From assembly GCF_000350225.1 (NCBI RefSeq), contig NW_005179326.1:1-64000 (forward strand): a stretch of DNA of 64,000 bases, written 5' to 3'. The stretch's first letter is position 1, and the number at the start of each line of letters is the position of its first letter. A model generated the notes under the pieces. That model saw only the letters and a list, made by a program, of their open reading frames with translations, searched no databases and had not been told where the DNA came from. Shown in pieces: positions 11,543 to 22,400 of the stretch. The DNA is from Chondrus crispus (Eukaryota; Rhodophyta; Florideophyceae; Gigartinales; Gigartinaceae). Made by a program: the position numbers and the translations under genes.

Positions 11543-12160
11543 CGCCCTCGCCCCGAATGGCGAGGGACGCGAGAGGATTGAAGGAGAACGCGCGCTGCGC
11601 GCCGCGACCCCGCCTCGAATGGCGAGGGACACGAAGGACAAGAACCGCCTTCAGGTTTTTGTGCCCTCGCCCCCGAATGGCGAGGGGCACCCGAAGGATA
11701 AGACGAAGTCCGCACGCTGCGCCCCCGCCACCGGACAGCGGAGGGGCGCGCGGACAAGAAGGCGGATGCGGTTCGCGTTGCGCTCTCGCCACCGATGGCG
11801 AGCGGCGCGCGAAAAAGAAAGGAACGTTCGTCGAGTGTCCGCCCCCTCGCCCCGATGGCAAGGGGCGCGGACAAGAAGACGTTTGCCGTGCGCTTGCGCC
11901 CCCGCAACCGATGGCGGGAGGCGCCAGCGAAGAAGAAGACGATTCTGCGCTTTCGCACCCTCGCCCCGATGGCGGGGGGCACCCGCGAAGAAGAATAAGT
12001 ACGTCCACGCGTCCGCGCCCTCGCCCCGATGGCGAGGGGCGCGCGCGGGCAAGAAGACGAAGGCCGCTCGCGCTCGCGCCCCGCCACCGAAGGCGAGAGG
12101 CGCGAGCGAGTAAGAAGACGAATGCCGCGCGTTCGCACCCTCGCCCCGATGGCGAGGGGA
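11543..12160 (+). repeat. Hairpin array, block 1 (11 units, about 60-nt period)
   Basis: Units start near 11543, 11606, 11662, 11720, 11780, 11841, 11897, 11956, 12016, 12076 and 12136. Each is an imperfect palindrome close to CCCTCGCC-ccgat-GGCGAGGG, usually flanked by GCGC. Spacers of about 35 nt often contain AAGAAGACGAA followed by GCCGCGCGTTCGC, so the spacers are related too. The spacing is very regular (56-63 nt). Each unit can form a GC-rich stem-loop of about 8-10 bp on either strand. Confidence 0.9.
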
Positions 12161-12550
12161 GCGAGGACGGGGAGACGAGGTCTGACGCGAGGGGACTCGC
12201 TGAGGGACAAGCAAGACCAACCGCTTCCATACCAAAAGGGAGGCGACCGTCGGAGACGATCGACCCCCTCTCGTGAGATGGCCGACGAGAGGCGTGTTGA
12301 TGAGAAAACAAATTGCGCGGCAGGCACGCGCCACAATAGAGACGCACACGCATGATCTCCCCCACTGAGAAGGGGTGAGTAAGGAAGACGGAGCGCGAGG
12401 AGCGCCGGAAAAAGTCCTCGGGGAGCGCCGCGGGCCGAGCTTGCGAGGCCCAGGCGCTTCCATGCGGACTTGCCGCACCGCACCGCGGAGTGGGGCCGCG
12501 GGCCGGATACTTCACGCGTCGGGAATGACAGGCAACTGCGCTGCCCTACG

Positions 12551-12966
12551 AGCCCTCGCCGCCGACGGCGAGGGGGCCAAGGAGAATTGCATGCGTCGCG
12601 CGTCGTTGCGCGCCGCGCCCTCGCCATCGGTGGCGAGGGCCGCGAAGGATAAGGACCGTCGTCACGCTTCGTCGCACGCCGCGCCCTCGCTACGGACGGC
12701 GAGGGTCGACAAGTCTACAGTACGACGGGGGGCGGTACCGACCGCCACCGCCCGGGCACAGGCCCCGGAGTGCCGCCGCTCGCGCCGGTATAATGCTGCA
12801 AACCGTGCGGCGGAAGCCGACGGCGCCGGCGCGCCCGCCACGAAGGCGAGGTACGCCAGATAGAAAACGGACTTCGCGTCTTCGCGCCCTCGCCTCGACG
12901 GCGAGCGGCAAGAAGAAGGGTAGCGAACGGCTACGCATCTGCGCACGTCCCCGATGGCGAGTGGCG
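12551..12966 (+). repeat. Hairpin array, block 2 (5 further units)
   Basis: The same palindromic unit recurs near 12551, 12616 and 12681 (65-nt spacing), and again near 12885 and 12944. About 390 bases without clear units separate it from block 1. Confidence 0.8.
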
Positions 12967-14430
12967 CCGCCAGTGAGGCGACCGTCGCGAACGTAAATAT
13001 AGTTGCAGATCGCACACCGGACGAACTCCCGCGCATCGGACGCAGCCGTCATAAGAAAGGAGCCGTTCACTCTCGCGTCTCCCGCGAGCGTAGGAAGAAC
13101 ATACTCTACGACGCGACGCACGAGTGGGACATCGAGGCTGGGAAGGCGAAGTCTGCACGCGAAGACAGCGAAAAGGGGCCGCACCCCGAAAACGGACGGC
13201 GCGAGGGAGGCGACGTTCCAGGCTCTGGTAATGGAAGCAGTATGCTCTCGAGCGGGGAAGGGGCAGATGTATATGAATTAGGAATGGCAGGCGCCCGAGC
13301 GCAAAGAGGTACCGCAATGCCAAGCGTCCGAAGCTGGAGCATGTGGTTGCTGTCATGCCAAGAGCAAACTTCTCTGTAAACCTCAAACGAATATGGAAGC
13401 GCGTCCCAGAAGAAAAAGGGACCAGAGCCGCGACGGGAATGACCACCTCACATCAGGCAGAGAGGCCATGCACTCGACGCTGCCGTCTGATTGTACGTTG
13501 ACCACAAGGGGGAGGGAGCAAGGAAGGAGGCCTGGACGGACATTCAGATCGTCGATGGCGACGTGGCCTCTCCAAACTGGCGGGGTGTCGAGTGGGAAAG
13601 AAAAAGGGGATAGGTCTGACAGTGGGAGGGGGTATGCATGTTGAGGCTATTGTCACCCAGGTCGCCGCTTTCGGGTCGCTGTGCACAGCTGTGAGAGATG
13701 ATATGGACTGGTCGTTGCGAGCACGTGTGCAGTTGGCCGAAGAAGGGAAAGGGGCCACGAAAGGAGGCACACGACACACCCCATGTGGACGGGGTACGAA
13801 CGACCGCGCTGACGACAGCTCCGACGCTCACTTCCGCGACGCAAAGTGCCGTACGGACGACACCGGAAGGAGCATTGGTTTTCAACGGCAACCGCCCCGC
13901 GCTACGCAGAGAAGAACGGAAGACAAGCTGTTCCGGCGAGGAGAGCGGAGGCAATTGGGTGGAGGCGTATCCTCCAAGAGAGTCGGTTGCATATACGCCA
14001 CAGATGCGCCATAGCGCAGGGCAACGGTCGGGCCTCGCGCCATCTGACGACCCACTCGGCAAACGAAGCGAACACAAACCGCAACGGATCAGACAAACCC
14101 CGCTCTCCCGCGCCTCCGGCCGCCAAGAGGGAGCGATACAATTGGTCAGCACGCCGCACCTCACCGCCCTCACCTCTGTCACACCGCACGTCGCTGGAAA
14201 AAAAGGAGAGAGAAAACACTGACGAAGGAGAGGCCCACGGACGCGCACAAGGTCGCGCGGGAAGGGCAGAGGGGGTCAACGCAGGCTGAGAAAAGGGACA
14301 AGCAGTCGGCACGCGCGCAAATGAACGCGAAAGGAGAAACGGAGGACACTGACCGGGGGGCAGAGTTGTTAGAGGGAACGGGGGCGATCGTACCGATAGC
14401 GCGGTCGGACATTTCTCTAGCTCTTTAATC

Positions 14431-14466
14431 CGTGGACGCGGACGTCCCCGCGTAAGGGGGGGGCCG
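14431..14466 (+). promoter_or_regulatory. 3' polypurine tract with second copy of the pol terminus (A1)
   Basis: CGTGGACGCGGACGTCCCCG, then CGTAAGGGGGGGGCCG, runs directly into the 3' LTR (TGTAGT at 14467). The tract is the expected primer for plus-strand synthesis. The bases before it still read Val-Asp-Ala-Asp-Val-Pro-Ala-stop, a second copy of the pol C-terminus (VNADVHA). Confidence 0.8.
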
Positions 14467-15150
14467 TGTAGTATAACCCCCCCTGGGGCTTTTTAGTTAG
14501 ATTAGATCAACAACGAGATCTAGTGCTGTAGAGCCCGATTCTCTACAGTACTACTGCGCGTGGCCACGTGTACCCCTCGGGTACCGGGCGCACGCGTGCA
14601 CACGTACACACGTGTACCGCGCGGGACGGAAGCGCGCGCACACACGTGTACTGGCAGCCACGATGGCTGACAGTGTTACAGTATGGTCCGATCTGTACTA
14701 CAGTAGTCCACTACAGTACTTCGGTACTGTAGTGTTATAGATTGTTTTGTATATTAATTATGGAGCGGACCGGCGGCGGTGGAGGAGGACAAGCACGGAC
14801 TTGTCACCCACCGACCGTCAAGGTCCGACTTTCCGCTTATTCTAAGGTAGCGCTCGCTAACTACCTTAGAGCGGCACCGAGCGCGGGTTGAGGACGCGCG
14901 CGGTACTCCCACGAGCCGGCTCCGCCTCTGCCCGTCGGTACTGGATCGTTACCCAGTACCGCGCCGGGGCGTCGAGGCGTGGAACCACTCGGGCGTACCG
15001 GCGTCCTCCCCGTTCCCGCTCTACCACGCTACCCGGGCCCGCTGCCCGGTGCCGTTAGCTGGTGTTTCGCTTCACCCCCGTCTTCCCGATCGACAAGGGT
15101 CTCGGTCGAACTGTGCATACACCCCTATCGCTGGGGGTGTTTATGCTACA
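14467..15150 (+). repeat. 3' LTR of element A1
   Basis: A 684-bp LTR from TGTAGTATAACCCC to GGGGGTGTTTATGCTACA, with TGTAG/CTACA terminal inverted repeats. It supplies the full-length family-A LTR used for comparison. The bases after it (CCAAC) do not repeat those before the 5' LTR. Confidence 0.92.
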
Positions 15151-17908
15151 CCAACCTCGAGCTTTCCGTGGTCTTCCTTCCGTTCCCCGACTTCCCCCTG
15201 ACGATCCTCCTTCACGACCGATTGTCCAACCCACTCCCCAAATTAATCCTTCTCCTTGTCGCTACCCCTCCTCTTTTCTTTTCTCTCTCGTGTGCCCCCG
15301 TTCTCACGTTCGCACTCCCTTTGCCTCCAAGCAGGCCCTTCTCCTTCATAACCCTCAAGCTTTCTCGATGTCTGTTTCGACCCCTCATCGAGAAAATATA
15401 CTAGTTCCTCGATAGTGATTTCCCCCTTTGAGTCACCAGACCGTTAATCGATCTCGACGATTCCTGTTCAAATGTCATCGGCCAGCGTACACGACATCGT
15501 GTAAAATGCCTCTGAGTCGACGAACTGATAACTTCCCTTCACATCTTCTTCGTTGACAAAGAATCGGTTCGAGACCCTCGCATCTTCCGTTTCCAAAGTC
15601 CTCCTCTTACAGTCCCAGCATTTTCCTCGTCTTTATGTAGCACGCCATGCTCATCCTCTAGTTCCCCCCTTGGGTACCATGTGTGTCCCCTCAGATCCCA
15701 GGATCACACACCTCGGGCTTCCGTCTTCCTCCTCTTGCTTGCAGTGTGCGTCCCCTCTGTCTGCGTCGCCTCGTCCTGACGTACTGCCGCCTGTGAGCTC
15801 ATTCCGAGCTTTCTCGATCATGACGGTCGACCTAATGTGACTTTCACGAGCGGTCCCACGTCGTTTCGGTGTACTCGCCGAGTTTACCCCGAGGTCGTCC
15901 TGTCTGGTGCACGCCAATCCCATTCTGAGCTGATGTCTTTCGCGGCATCCGACACGTCCCTTCCGCGACGCGGACCATATTTTCCATTCAAATAAATACA
16001 TGTATTGGAAGCTTTGCGGGCGATATCAAACTTCAAGCCCCTTTCTGCAGCGCATCCGTCGTTATCAACTAGGCAATTGCCCTCGTCTTCGCGGGTCCTG
16101 CAAACCTCTCGCCTTTCTGCGTGAGGTTTGCCCCACGCTGGTTCCATGAAAAATAAAAGATTGTCAAGGCGATCTTTGCCACGTCGTCCTGCAACCATTG
16201 TTGCGACGTCAATGTAGACGTTTGTGTCGACTTTCCCTTTCATTATCCTCGATATACGATCGTCAGTGCGTATACGAGTTTCTTATCCCCGGCTCTCGAG
16301 CTTTGCCTCATCGGCCTTCTTCTCGCTACGTTCATCCTTCAATTCAGAGGGGCGTTCCCCTCCCTTCGGACTCTCCGTTCATTACTGAGATATCCGTGCG
16401 CGTCTTCGCCTCGATCGAGGTCTTCCCCACATATCCGACTGCGTCAGTCGCTTTGCGTTCCTACGGGCACCGGGGTGTCCTCGATCCTTCCGTCTCAGTC
16501 TTCATACGCGATTTCCCTTTTCCTGTGATACAGTGCTTTCCTTGTCGATGCGACCGACGGTCGCTCTCGCCTCCACCCCCACCAACGGTGATCACGCGGG
16601 TGGGTCCTGATCCGTCTTCTTGCCTCTTTTGGGCGGTTTGCCGACGTCCCCCTGTAGGGTCACGTCCTTTTCATCCACAAAAAATATAACAAAGAAGAGA
16701 AAGAGCGAAAACGAAGCGGAATAGATAGATAATTGTGTCCGTCTCACACTTACCGGTCATCACATCTTGCTTGTGTGCAAAAAGAGGGAGGGTGTACAAA
16801 AAAATATATATCTCCCTTTCTTCCTTCCTTCCTGGGGACGTTCTTTTCGATGTAGTTCGACGACTGTGCGGACGACGGCGTCGCCGTGATAGCGGACCGG
16901 TGTATCTTGTGTGAGTTCCCCGTCAGGATTGGTTCTCAAACCGTCATCCTCGATGACCGGGGCGGCGGGGACGAGGGTTGTTGAGATCCTTCCCTCGTGT
17001 AATTTTCTATATCGTAAGATCGGGGCCTTGGGCGTGTGACAACAAACGTGTGTGATTTTCCTTAATTTTGGTAATATTCTCAGCACGGCGATCAACACGT
17101 CCCTTCTCGTACGCACGCTCGCGGGGCACTCTCGCTCCTAAGTCAACGTGATGGATCCTTTCTTAATCCTCAAACGATCATGCTCCCTTGTCGTGAATTC
17201 TTTTCTCGCCGCGGCGGTCCTCCTGGTTTTTGTCGGGGGCGGTGTACGCAGGCGCGTGCGAGTTGGCATGAGCATTTCCCATCGGGACGGATCGTCCCTG
17301 TTGACGAGCATTGGTCCCTCAATTTCTTGAGCTTATTCAATGCTATGGCAGCGCGTTCGACGAGGCCGTCGGCTCAGCTGCTACAGGTGTCATGCACGCT
17401 TTCCCTTTCCGCATTTGCGATTCCCGTGCTGTTCCGCGTCTCCCACCATTGGATAAAAACATTGGCGGTGCGTCGGAACGCGTTGTCGTCTTGAGACGTG
17501 CCGTCCCTAGAGAGGGAACGGCTGACACAGTCGAAATAGAACGGAATTACGCCCTGTTGCGCGTAGGCGCAACTTGGGGGATTTTTTGTTTCACGTTAGG
17601 TGACGCCATCGTCAGTGCGAACAATCCTTGATGATCCTACATTCCCTGTAGTTGTTCCCTATGTCGCTCGGCAAGCGTCGACATTGGTCGTCCTCACGGC
17701 TGTTATGGGCAGTGACACTTTCGAGGCCTTGCGGAGGATCTCCCAGACGTGCTCTGGGGTTCCGTAGACAACTTCCAAAAAAAATTAACAAAATGGAAAC
17801 GACAGAAGAGACGAGGGAATTGTTGTTGTGAACCAGTAAGTAATGCGTTCGTGACTAAAATACGTGCGCGTCTGCGTCGGTCGCGACTCGCGTATCAACG
17901 GTACGACC
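15151..17908. other. Pyrimidine-rich stretch without a supported gene
   Basis: About 2.8 kb, CT-rich on the plus strand, with no protein motif on either strand. It continues past the solo LTR to 19236, where the chromodomain of element B1 ends. It may be the 3' non-coding region of B1 read in reverse, but no B-type 3' LTR is visible here, so this is only a guess from position. Confidence 0.4.
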
Positions 17909-18530
17909 TGTATCATAAACCCCCGGTCGCGTTGGGGGTTTAGCTGTGGTTCTTCGAAGACCTGTGTACGCGAGAGAGGACAAAAACACACACATCAGAA
18001 AAGAACGCGGGCGGTGGTAGCGTGGTAGAGCGGTGGGGAGCGGACGCGAACACAGTACGCGGTAGAGCGGTTCGACGCGCTCGACGCCCCGGGGCGGCGC
18101 TAGTTAGCGTTCTAGCACCGACGGGCGGAGGCGGATCCAGCTCGCGCGCCTACGTTCGCGACCGCTACCCGCGTTAGTTTCTAGTTAACGCGCACGCGTT
18201 AAGAGAACGCGTTTAGAATAAGCGGACGGGGTTAGACCTGCGGTGGAGGATCTGGTACCAAGCCCGTGCTTGTCCTTGTCCTCCCTCCGCCGCCGGTCGC
18301 CCTGTCATTTAATATACAAGTAAATAATCTATCATAACATATACTACAGTATCTAGGTAGCGCCTTACACGGTAAGCTCGCGCGCCTTACTCCGGATCGT
18401 CACGCTGTACACATGCACAGCGAGCAGCAAGCGCGTACTTACAGGCGGGGGTGTGCGCGCTGTAATGCATTTTGCGGGAGTACAGTAGTCACCCCGCGCG
18501 TTCAAATAACGTCCTCGCAATTATGCTACA
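17909..18530 (-). repeat. Solo LTR, family A (diverged subfamily)
   Basis: It reads TGTATCATAAACCCCC to ATTATGCTACA in reverse orientation to A1, and keeps the family blocks AGAATAAGCGGA, TTGTCCTTGTCCTCC, TTTAATATAC and TATCATAACAT. The 5-bp sequence CGACC lies directly on both sides (17904-17908 and 18531-18535). A perfect target-site duplication around a single LTR shows LTR-LTR recombination after a genuine insertion. Confidence 0.9.
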
Positions 18531-19236
18531 CGACCCAGTGGGACGAATTCCGCTTCGGGTCCTGGTCATCTTTGTCTCGCGTCGCGGGCGTGTGCGCCCT
18601 CGTCCTTTCCCAATCGACGTTGCCACCATCTGTGCGGCTTATCTTCCGGCTCGACGAGCGACAATCTCTCGGCTTGTAAGGCCTATTCAATACGCTTGAA
18701 ACGAAATTGGCGATCAGCTTCTTGCGTGGTGGTCGGCAACCGTACCGCCGGACGGGCTTGGGGGCTTATGCCTTCGGCTGTAACACTCGACAACCACTCC
18801 TCGTGCGACCAACAAGTACCACATTTCCCCTTAATTTTGATTAAATTTTGGAAGACGGACTATTGTTCGATTTTCGACTTTCACCTCCATTCCAGCAGCT
18901 CTCTGTCGACATCCCTATTTTTTTGATTAAGTTCCGCCGCGCGAGGGCGGACCACTCATCCCAGAGTCATTTCATGCGCTCGTACCGGCAGCGCGTGATC
19001 GTATCCAAGGAGGTACATTACCTCAGCCTGACACTACAGTGGCACTTCGATTTCCCGGTAAGGTGGCGCGCGTCACTCCGTTCATGCGCGGGACCCGAGG
19101 GAAGGTTTCCTGGCTCCTGCCACTCTCCCTTATCTCCATTTCTTCCCCTTGTGACACCGCCGTTCTACGAGTGTTCTTACTCTCCCTACCTTCGCGCCGC
19201 GATCCACATCACCAACTCCAACTCGATAACTTCCTG
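18531..19236. other. Continuation of the pyrimidine-rich non-coding stretch
   Basis: This was joined to 15151-17908 before the solo LTR inserted. No coding motif is seen. Its right end is the stop of the B1 chromodomain. Confidence 0.4.
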
Positions 19237-19269
19237 ACAGGAGTTACCCCGCTTGCGCGCGCGCGACTT

Positions 19270-19445
19270 GCGGCGGCAAGGGTAGCTTCTTCTTTCGGAA
19301 ATACGTGACGGCCGCGCTACGGGGTAATTGCGCGATGGGCTCCCACGTCGCGTCCTCGGGCGTATACCCGTACCACTCCACCTTGAGAATCAAATTTCCA
19401 TCTTGATAATCGTGGTCGACGACCCGGTCGATTACGTATTCCGTG
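19270..19445 (-). other. Chromodomain of element B1
   Basis: The minus-strand frame reads VIDRVVDHDYQDGNLILKV, then EWYGYTPEDATWEPIAQLP: a chromodomain with the aromatic cage pattern (Val-Asp start, Trp-Tyr in the middle, Thr-Trp-Glu-Pro). The same domain begins at about 63925 in B2. It is unlike the family-A chromodomain in sequence. Confidence 0.75.
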
Positions 19446-22400
19446 TGTTCCGCCTCCTCTCCTTTCTCTGAACTGTCTCCTTCCCCCTTCTGAAGGTCTT
19501 CCTACCCATCCACCTCTCTGGAATTTCCGGACTGGCGTAGGTCTGGTGACGTCTCCGCTGTCGGCGTTTGACTAACTAAATTATCTTGGTCCCCTGGCGC
19601 ATGCGCACGTGTGTGAGGACGATCCTCGTCCTCGATTTCCCCTCCTTCTTCGTTTAACTCCGGCTCTCCCAGGAATTGTAGCGATTGACGTAGGCCGGTT
19701 AGCGGCGCATAGTCCATAAGGCTTGGGGCTAACTCCACCCTATCTTGCGATACGCGTTCCACCTGGTCGCCGATGGCAATGACCACCGTATGCTGATCTG
19801 ATCTTCTAACCTGATAAGGCCCCGTAGCGACTTGTGCGAGCTTTTGCTTCGGTTCGCTAACCGTGCCCTGCTCCTTAGGCAGGAGTAGGCAGGAGCCTGA
19901 GGAACACGTAGGACCCCGGTGTGATATCATATTTCGGCTTGCGAAGCCGGGCGTCAAAGTTTTGCTTGTACCGGGCTTGTTCCTTCCGCGAACTACTATC
20001 GGCGCTTCGCATTAGGCTCTCCAACCACGACTGCCATTTCAGGTAGTATGCTCGTGACGAGCTGAATTTCTCCAAAGTTGGCTGCGCTTGTAACGCAATG
20101 CTTCTCGGTGCCTGAGCTAACACCAGCTCGAAGGGCGCGATGTTCGTAGTTCGATGAACCTGCGTGTTGTATGCGAACGTCACAGCGTCGCTAAATAGGT
20201 CCCAGTCCTTGGGATGTTCTCCAACATATTTTCGCAACGCGGAAGTCAGCGTGCGGTTAAACCTCTCAACTTGGCCGTTGGCCTGGGGGTGATATGTAGT
20301 CGTGAAGACGTCACGTATGTCCAAATTTCGACAGATGTTTTGAAAGAACCGGGCCGTGAACTTCGTCCGGTTGTCGGACAGCAGCTTCACAGGGGGTCCA
20401 TATAAGAATACCCAATGGTGCACAAAAGCTTGCGCTATCTGTGGCGCGGCAATTTTCTTGAGTGGTACGGTTCGTACCAATTTTGAGTATCGATCGCTGA
20501 TCACGAGGATGTAGCGGTTTCCTCTTTTCGTTATGATTAATTCTCCGAGGATGTCGATGGCCACAAATTCCAGCGGAGCCTTGGGTGTGAAGAACTTCAT
20601 TTCTTTCGTATTCTTCCATAATTTCACCCTTTCTCTGGCGCAATCTGCGCAATTCCTTGCTACAGCGCAGCAGTCTAGTGCCATTGTAGGCCAATAAAAA
20701 TATCTTCTTAACGTCTTGTACAGTTTCCTGCCTCCAGGGTGGCCTGCCAATTTTGCGTAGTGGCTCAACCCTAGGATGCGGTCCCTTAAAGATTGTGGTA
20801 TCACCACTTGTACAAACTCCGCCGCAGTACGGCATAGAGTTCTTTCGAATTACACTGCCTCCGTTGTGAACGTCCTCGCTTTTCCAGCGTTCATCTCCTC
20901 CTTGATTCGACTGCGGAAAGGGTCGACGGCCTGCTCGCGAACAAGCTCCTCCGGAGCGACAGCTTGGAAGTGATCGAGGCGATCAGAGGCGGCCCCCCCT
21001 CAAGAGCGAGGATTTCGTCCAGCCTTTCAAAATCTTCCTCATCGTCTTCTGTAGCGTCGGCCGGTTCGGCCATAAAACATGGGATTTCATCGTCGATTTC
21101 ATCGACTGTTTCTCCTTGCGTTAAAAGCCTTGACAAGGCATCTGCCTGGCTGTTTGCCTTTCCTTTCTTATACTTGATTTCGAAGTCGAATTCCGAGAGG
21201 CGTAGCCTCCATCGGATTAATCTCCCACTTGGGTCCGTCACGTTCATCGACCACCTCAACGAGGCATGGTCGGTATGCACGATAAAGTGCTCGCCATATA
21301 AATATGGTCTTAGAGTTTGGACGGCCCAAATAACCGCCAAACATTCCTTCTCTGATACAGAATAATTCCTCCCGGCTGCAGCTAACGTTCTGGAAAAGAA
21401 CCCGATGGGTTTTCGTTGTGCATCCGGATACGTTTGAAATAATGCAGCTCCGATTTGATAATCACTTGCGTCGGTATCCATCGAATCTGGAAGGTCCTTC
21501 TTTGGCAGCGCCAGCACCGGTGGTGCCAAGATAGCCTCCTTGAGCTTATGAAAAGCTTTCTTACATGGTTCGTCGAATCCTTCCAACTGGACCGGTTGTC
21601 CCTTCTTCAATAGTTGATTGAGCGGATGCGCGATTTTCGCGTAATGTGGGACAATCCGACGGTACACATTACAAAGTCCCAAGAAGCTTCTGAGCTGGGT
21701 CTGCGTTTGAGGGTACCTCACTTGTTCCAACGCCGCGATGCGAGCGGCATCAACCTCCAACGTACTTGGCCGAACGACATGGCCCAGGTACTTGATCTTT
21801 TCATCAGACGAAAATTTCACACTTGCGAAGCTTGAGCTTCACCCCTGCCTTCTCTAATACTGACAGTATTTCATTCACGTGAACCATATGTTCTTCCCAA
21901 GACTTGCAAAAAATGATGATATCATCCAAATACACCAGACACGACTTCCATCGGGACGGAGAGAGCAGTATATCCATGGCTCTCTGGAACGTCGCCGGCG
22001 CATTGGTAAGCCCGAAGGGCATTGTTGAGAATCTGTAGAGACCTGAGTGACATGAAAAGGCCGTCTTGTCGCGGTCCGCTTCAGGATTAGGCATCTGCCA
22101 ATACCCCGAGATCGCGTCCAACGGGAGAAAACCTTGATGTCACTATGCGAGTCCAGACACTCGTCCAGGCGCGGCAAAGGGTACGTGTCCTTCACAGTCA
22201 CTGCGTTCAGTCTGCGGTAGTCTACGCAAAAGCGCATTGAACCGTCCGGCTTGGGCACCAGCAACACGGGCGACGCCCATTCTGACTGTGCTGGCTCTAT
22301 TAAACCTGTATCCAACATCTTCTGTACTTCTGCATCTTCAGTTTCGCGGGCCTTAGGCCCGGCCAGATACGGGGCTTGCGCAATTGGTATTGTATCTGGG

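Larger units (their letters stand above)
10279..14440 (+). other. Element A1 3' module (between pol and the 3' polypurine tract)
   Basis: About 4.2 kb with no protein-coding gene that I can support. It contains a leader of about 1.2 kb that is partly alignable with A2 (for example GGACGCGAGAC near 10430 and AAAATTAACGGAAAA near 11086). Next comes the hairpin array (11543-12966), then about 1.5 kb of unexplained GC-rich DNA. Long frames on both strands across the array are a by-product of its palindromic, GC-rich composition. Confidence 0.75.
2502..15150 (+). mobile_element. Element A1: Ty3/gypsy chromovirus with an enlarged 3' module
   Basis: The parts in order are: 5' LTR (about 2502-3090, incomplete), gag (3139-5646), pol with protease, RT, RNase H, integrase and chromodomain (about 5650-10278), a 4.2 kb 3' module (10279-14440), polypurine tract (14454-14466) and 3' LTR (14467-15150). 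The two LTRs are about 97% identical by eye, so this is the youngest element in the window. It is broken: pol carries about two breaks and the 5' LTR region is incomplete, while gag looks whole. The flanks (GGATC on the left, CCAAC on the right) do not match as a target duplication, which suggests later rearrangement at one end. The chromodomain at the integrase C-terminus places it among chromoviruses. Confidence 0.9.

Noticed and set aside
11543-12160. CRISPR-like pattern (about 25-nt repeats, about 35-nt spacers)
   Set aside because: The units are diverged, the spacers resemble each other, and the array lies inside a eukaryotic retrotransposon without cas genes.
11205-12627. Long open frames on both strands (up to 436 codons) across the hairpin array
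   Set aside because: They appear on both strands at once, repeat the same Arg/Pro/Ala-rich phrases every ~20 residues and follow the palindromic units. GC-rich palindromes lacking stops explain them.
13544-14312. Minus-strand frames of up to 234 codons near the A1 3' end, as a possible counterpart of the A2 antisense gene
   Set aside because: No sequence similarity to the A2 antisense protein is visible, and the composition is that of random GC-rich DNA.
2497-15155. Target-site duplication for element A1
   Set aside because: GGATC and CCAAC do not match, so no duplication is claimed although the LTRs are clearly a pair.
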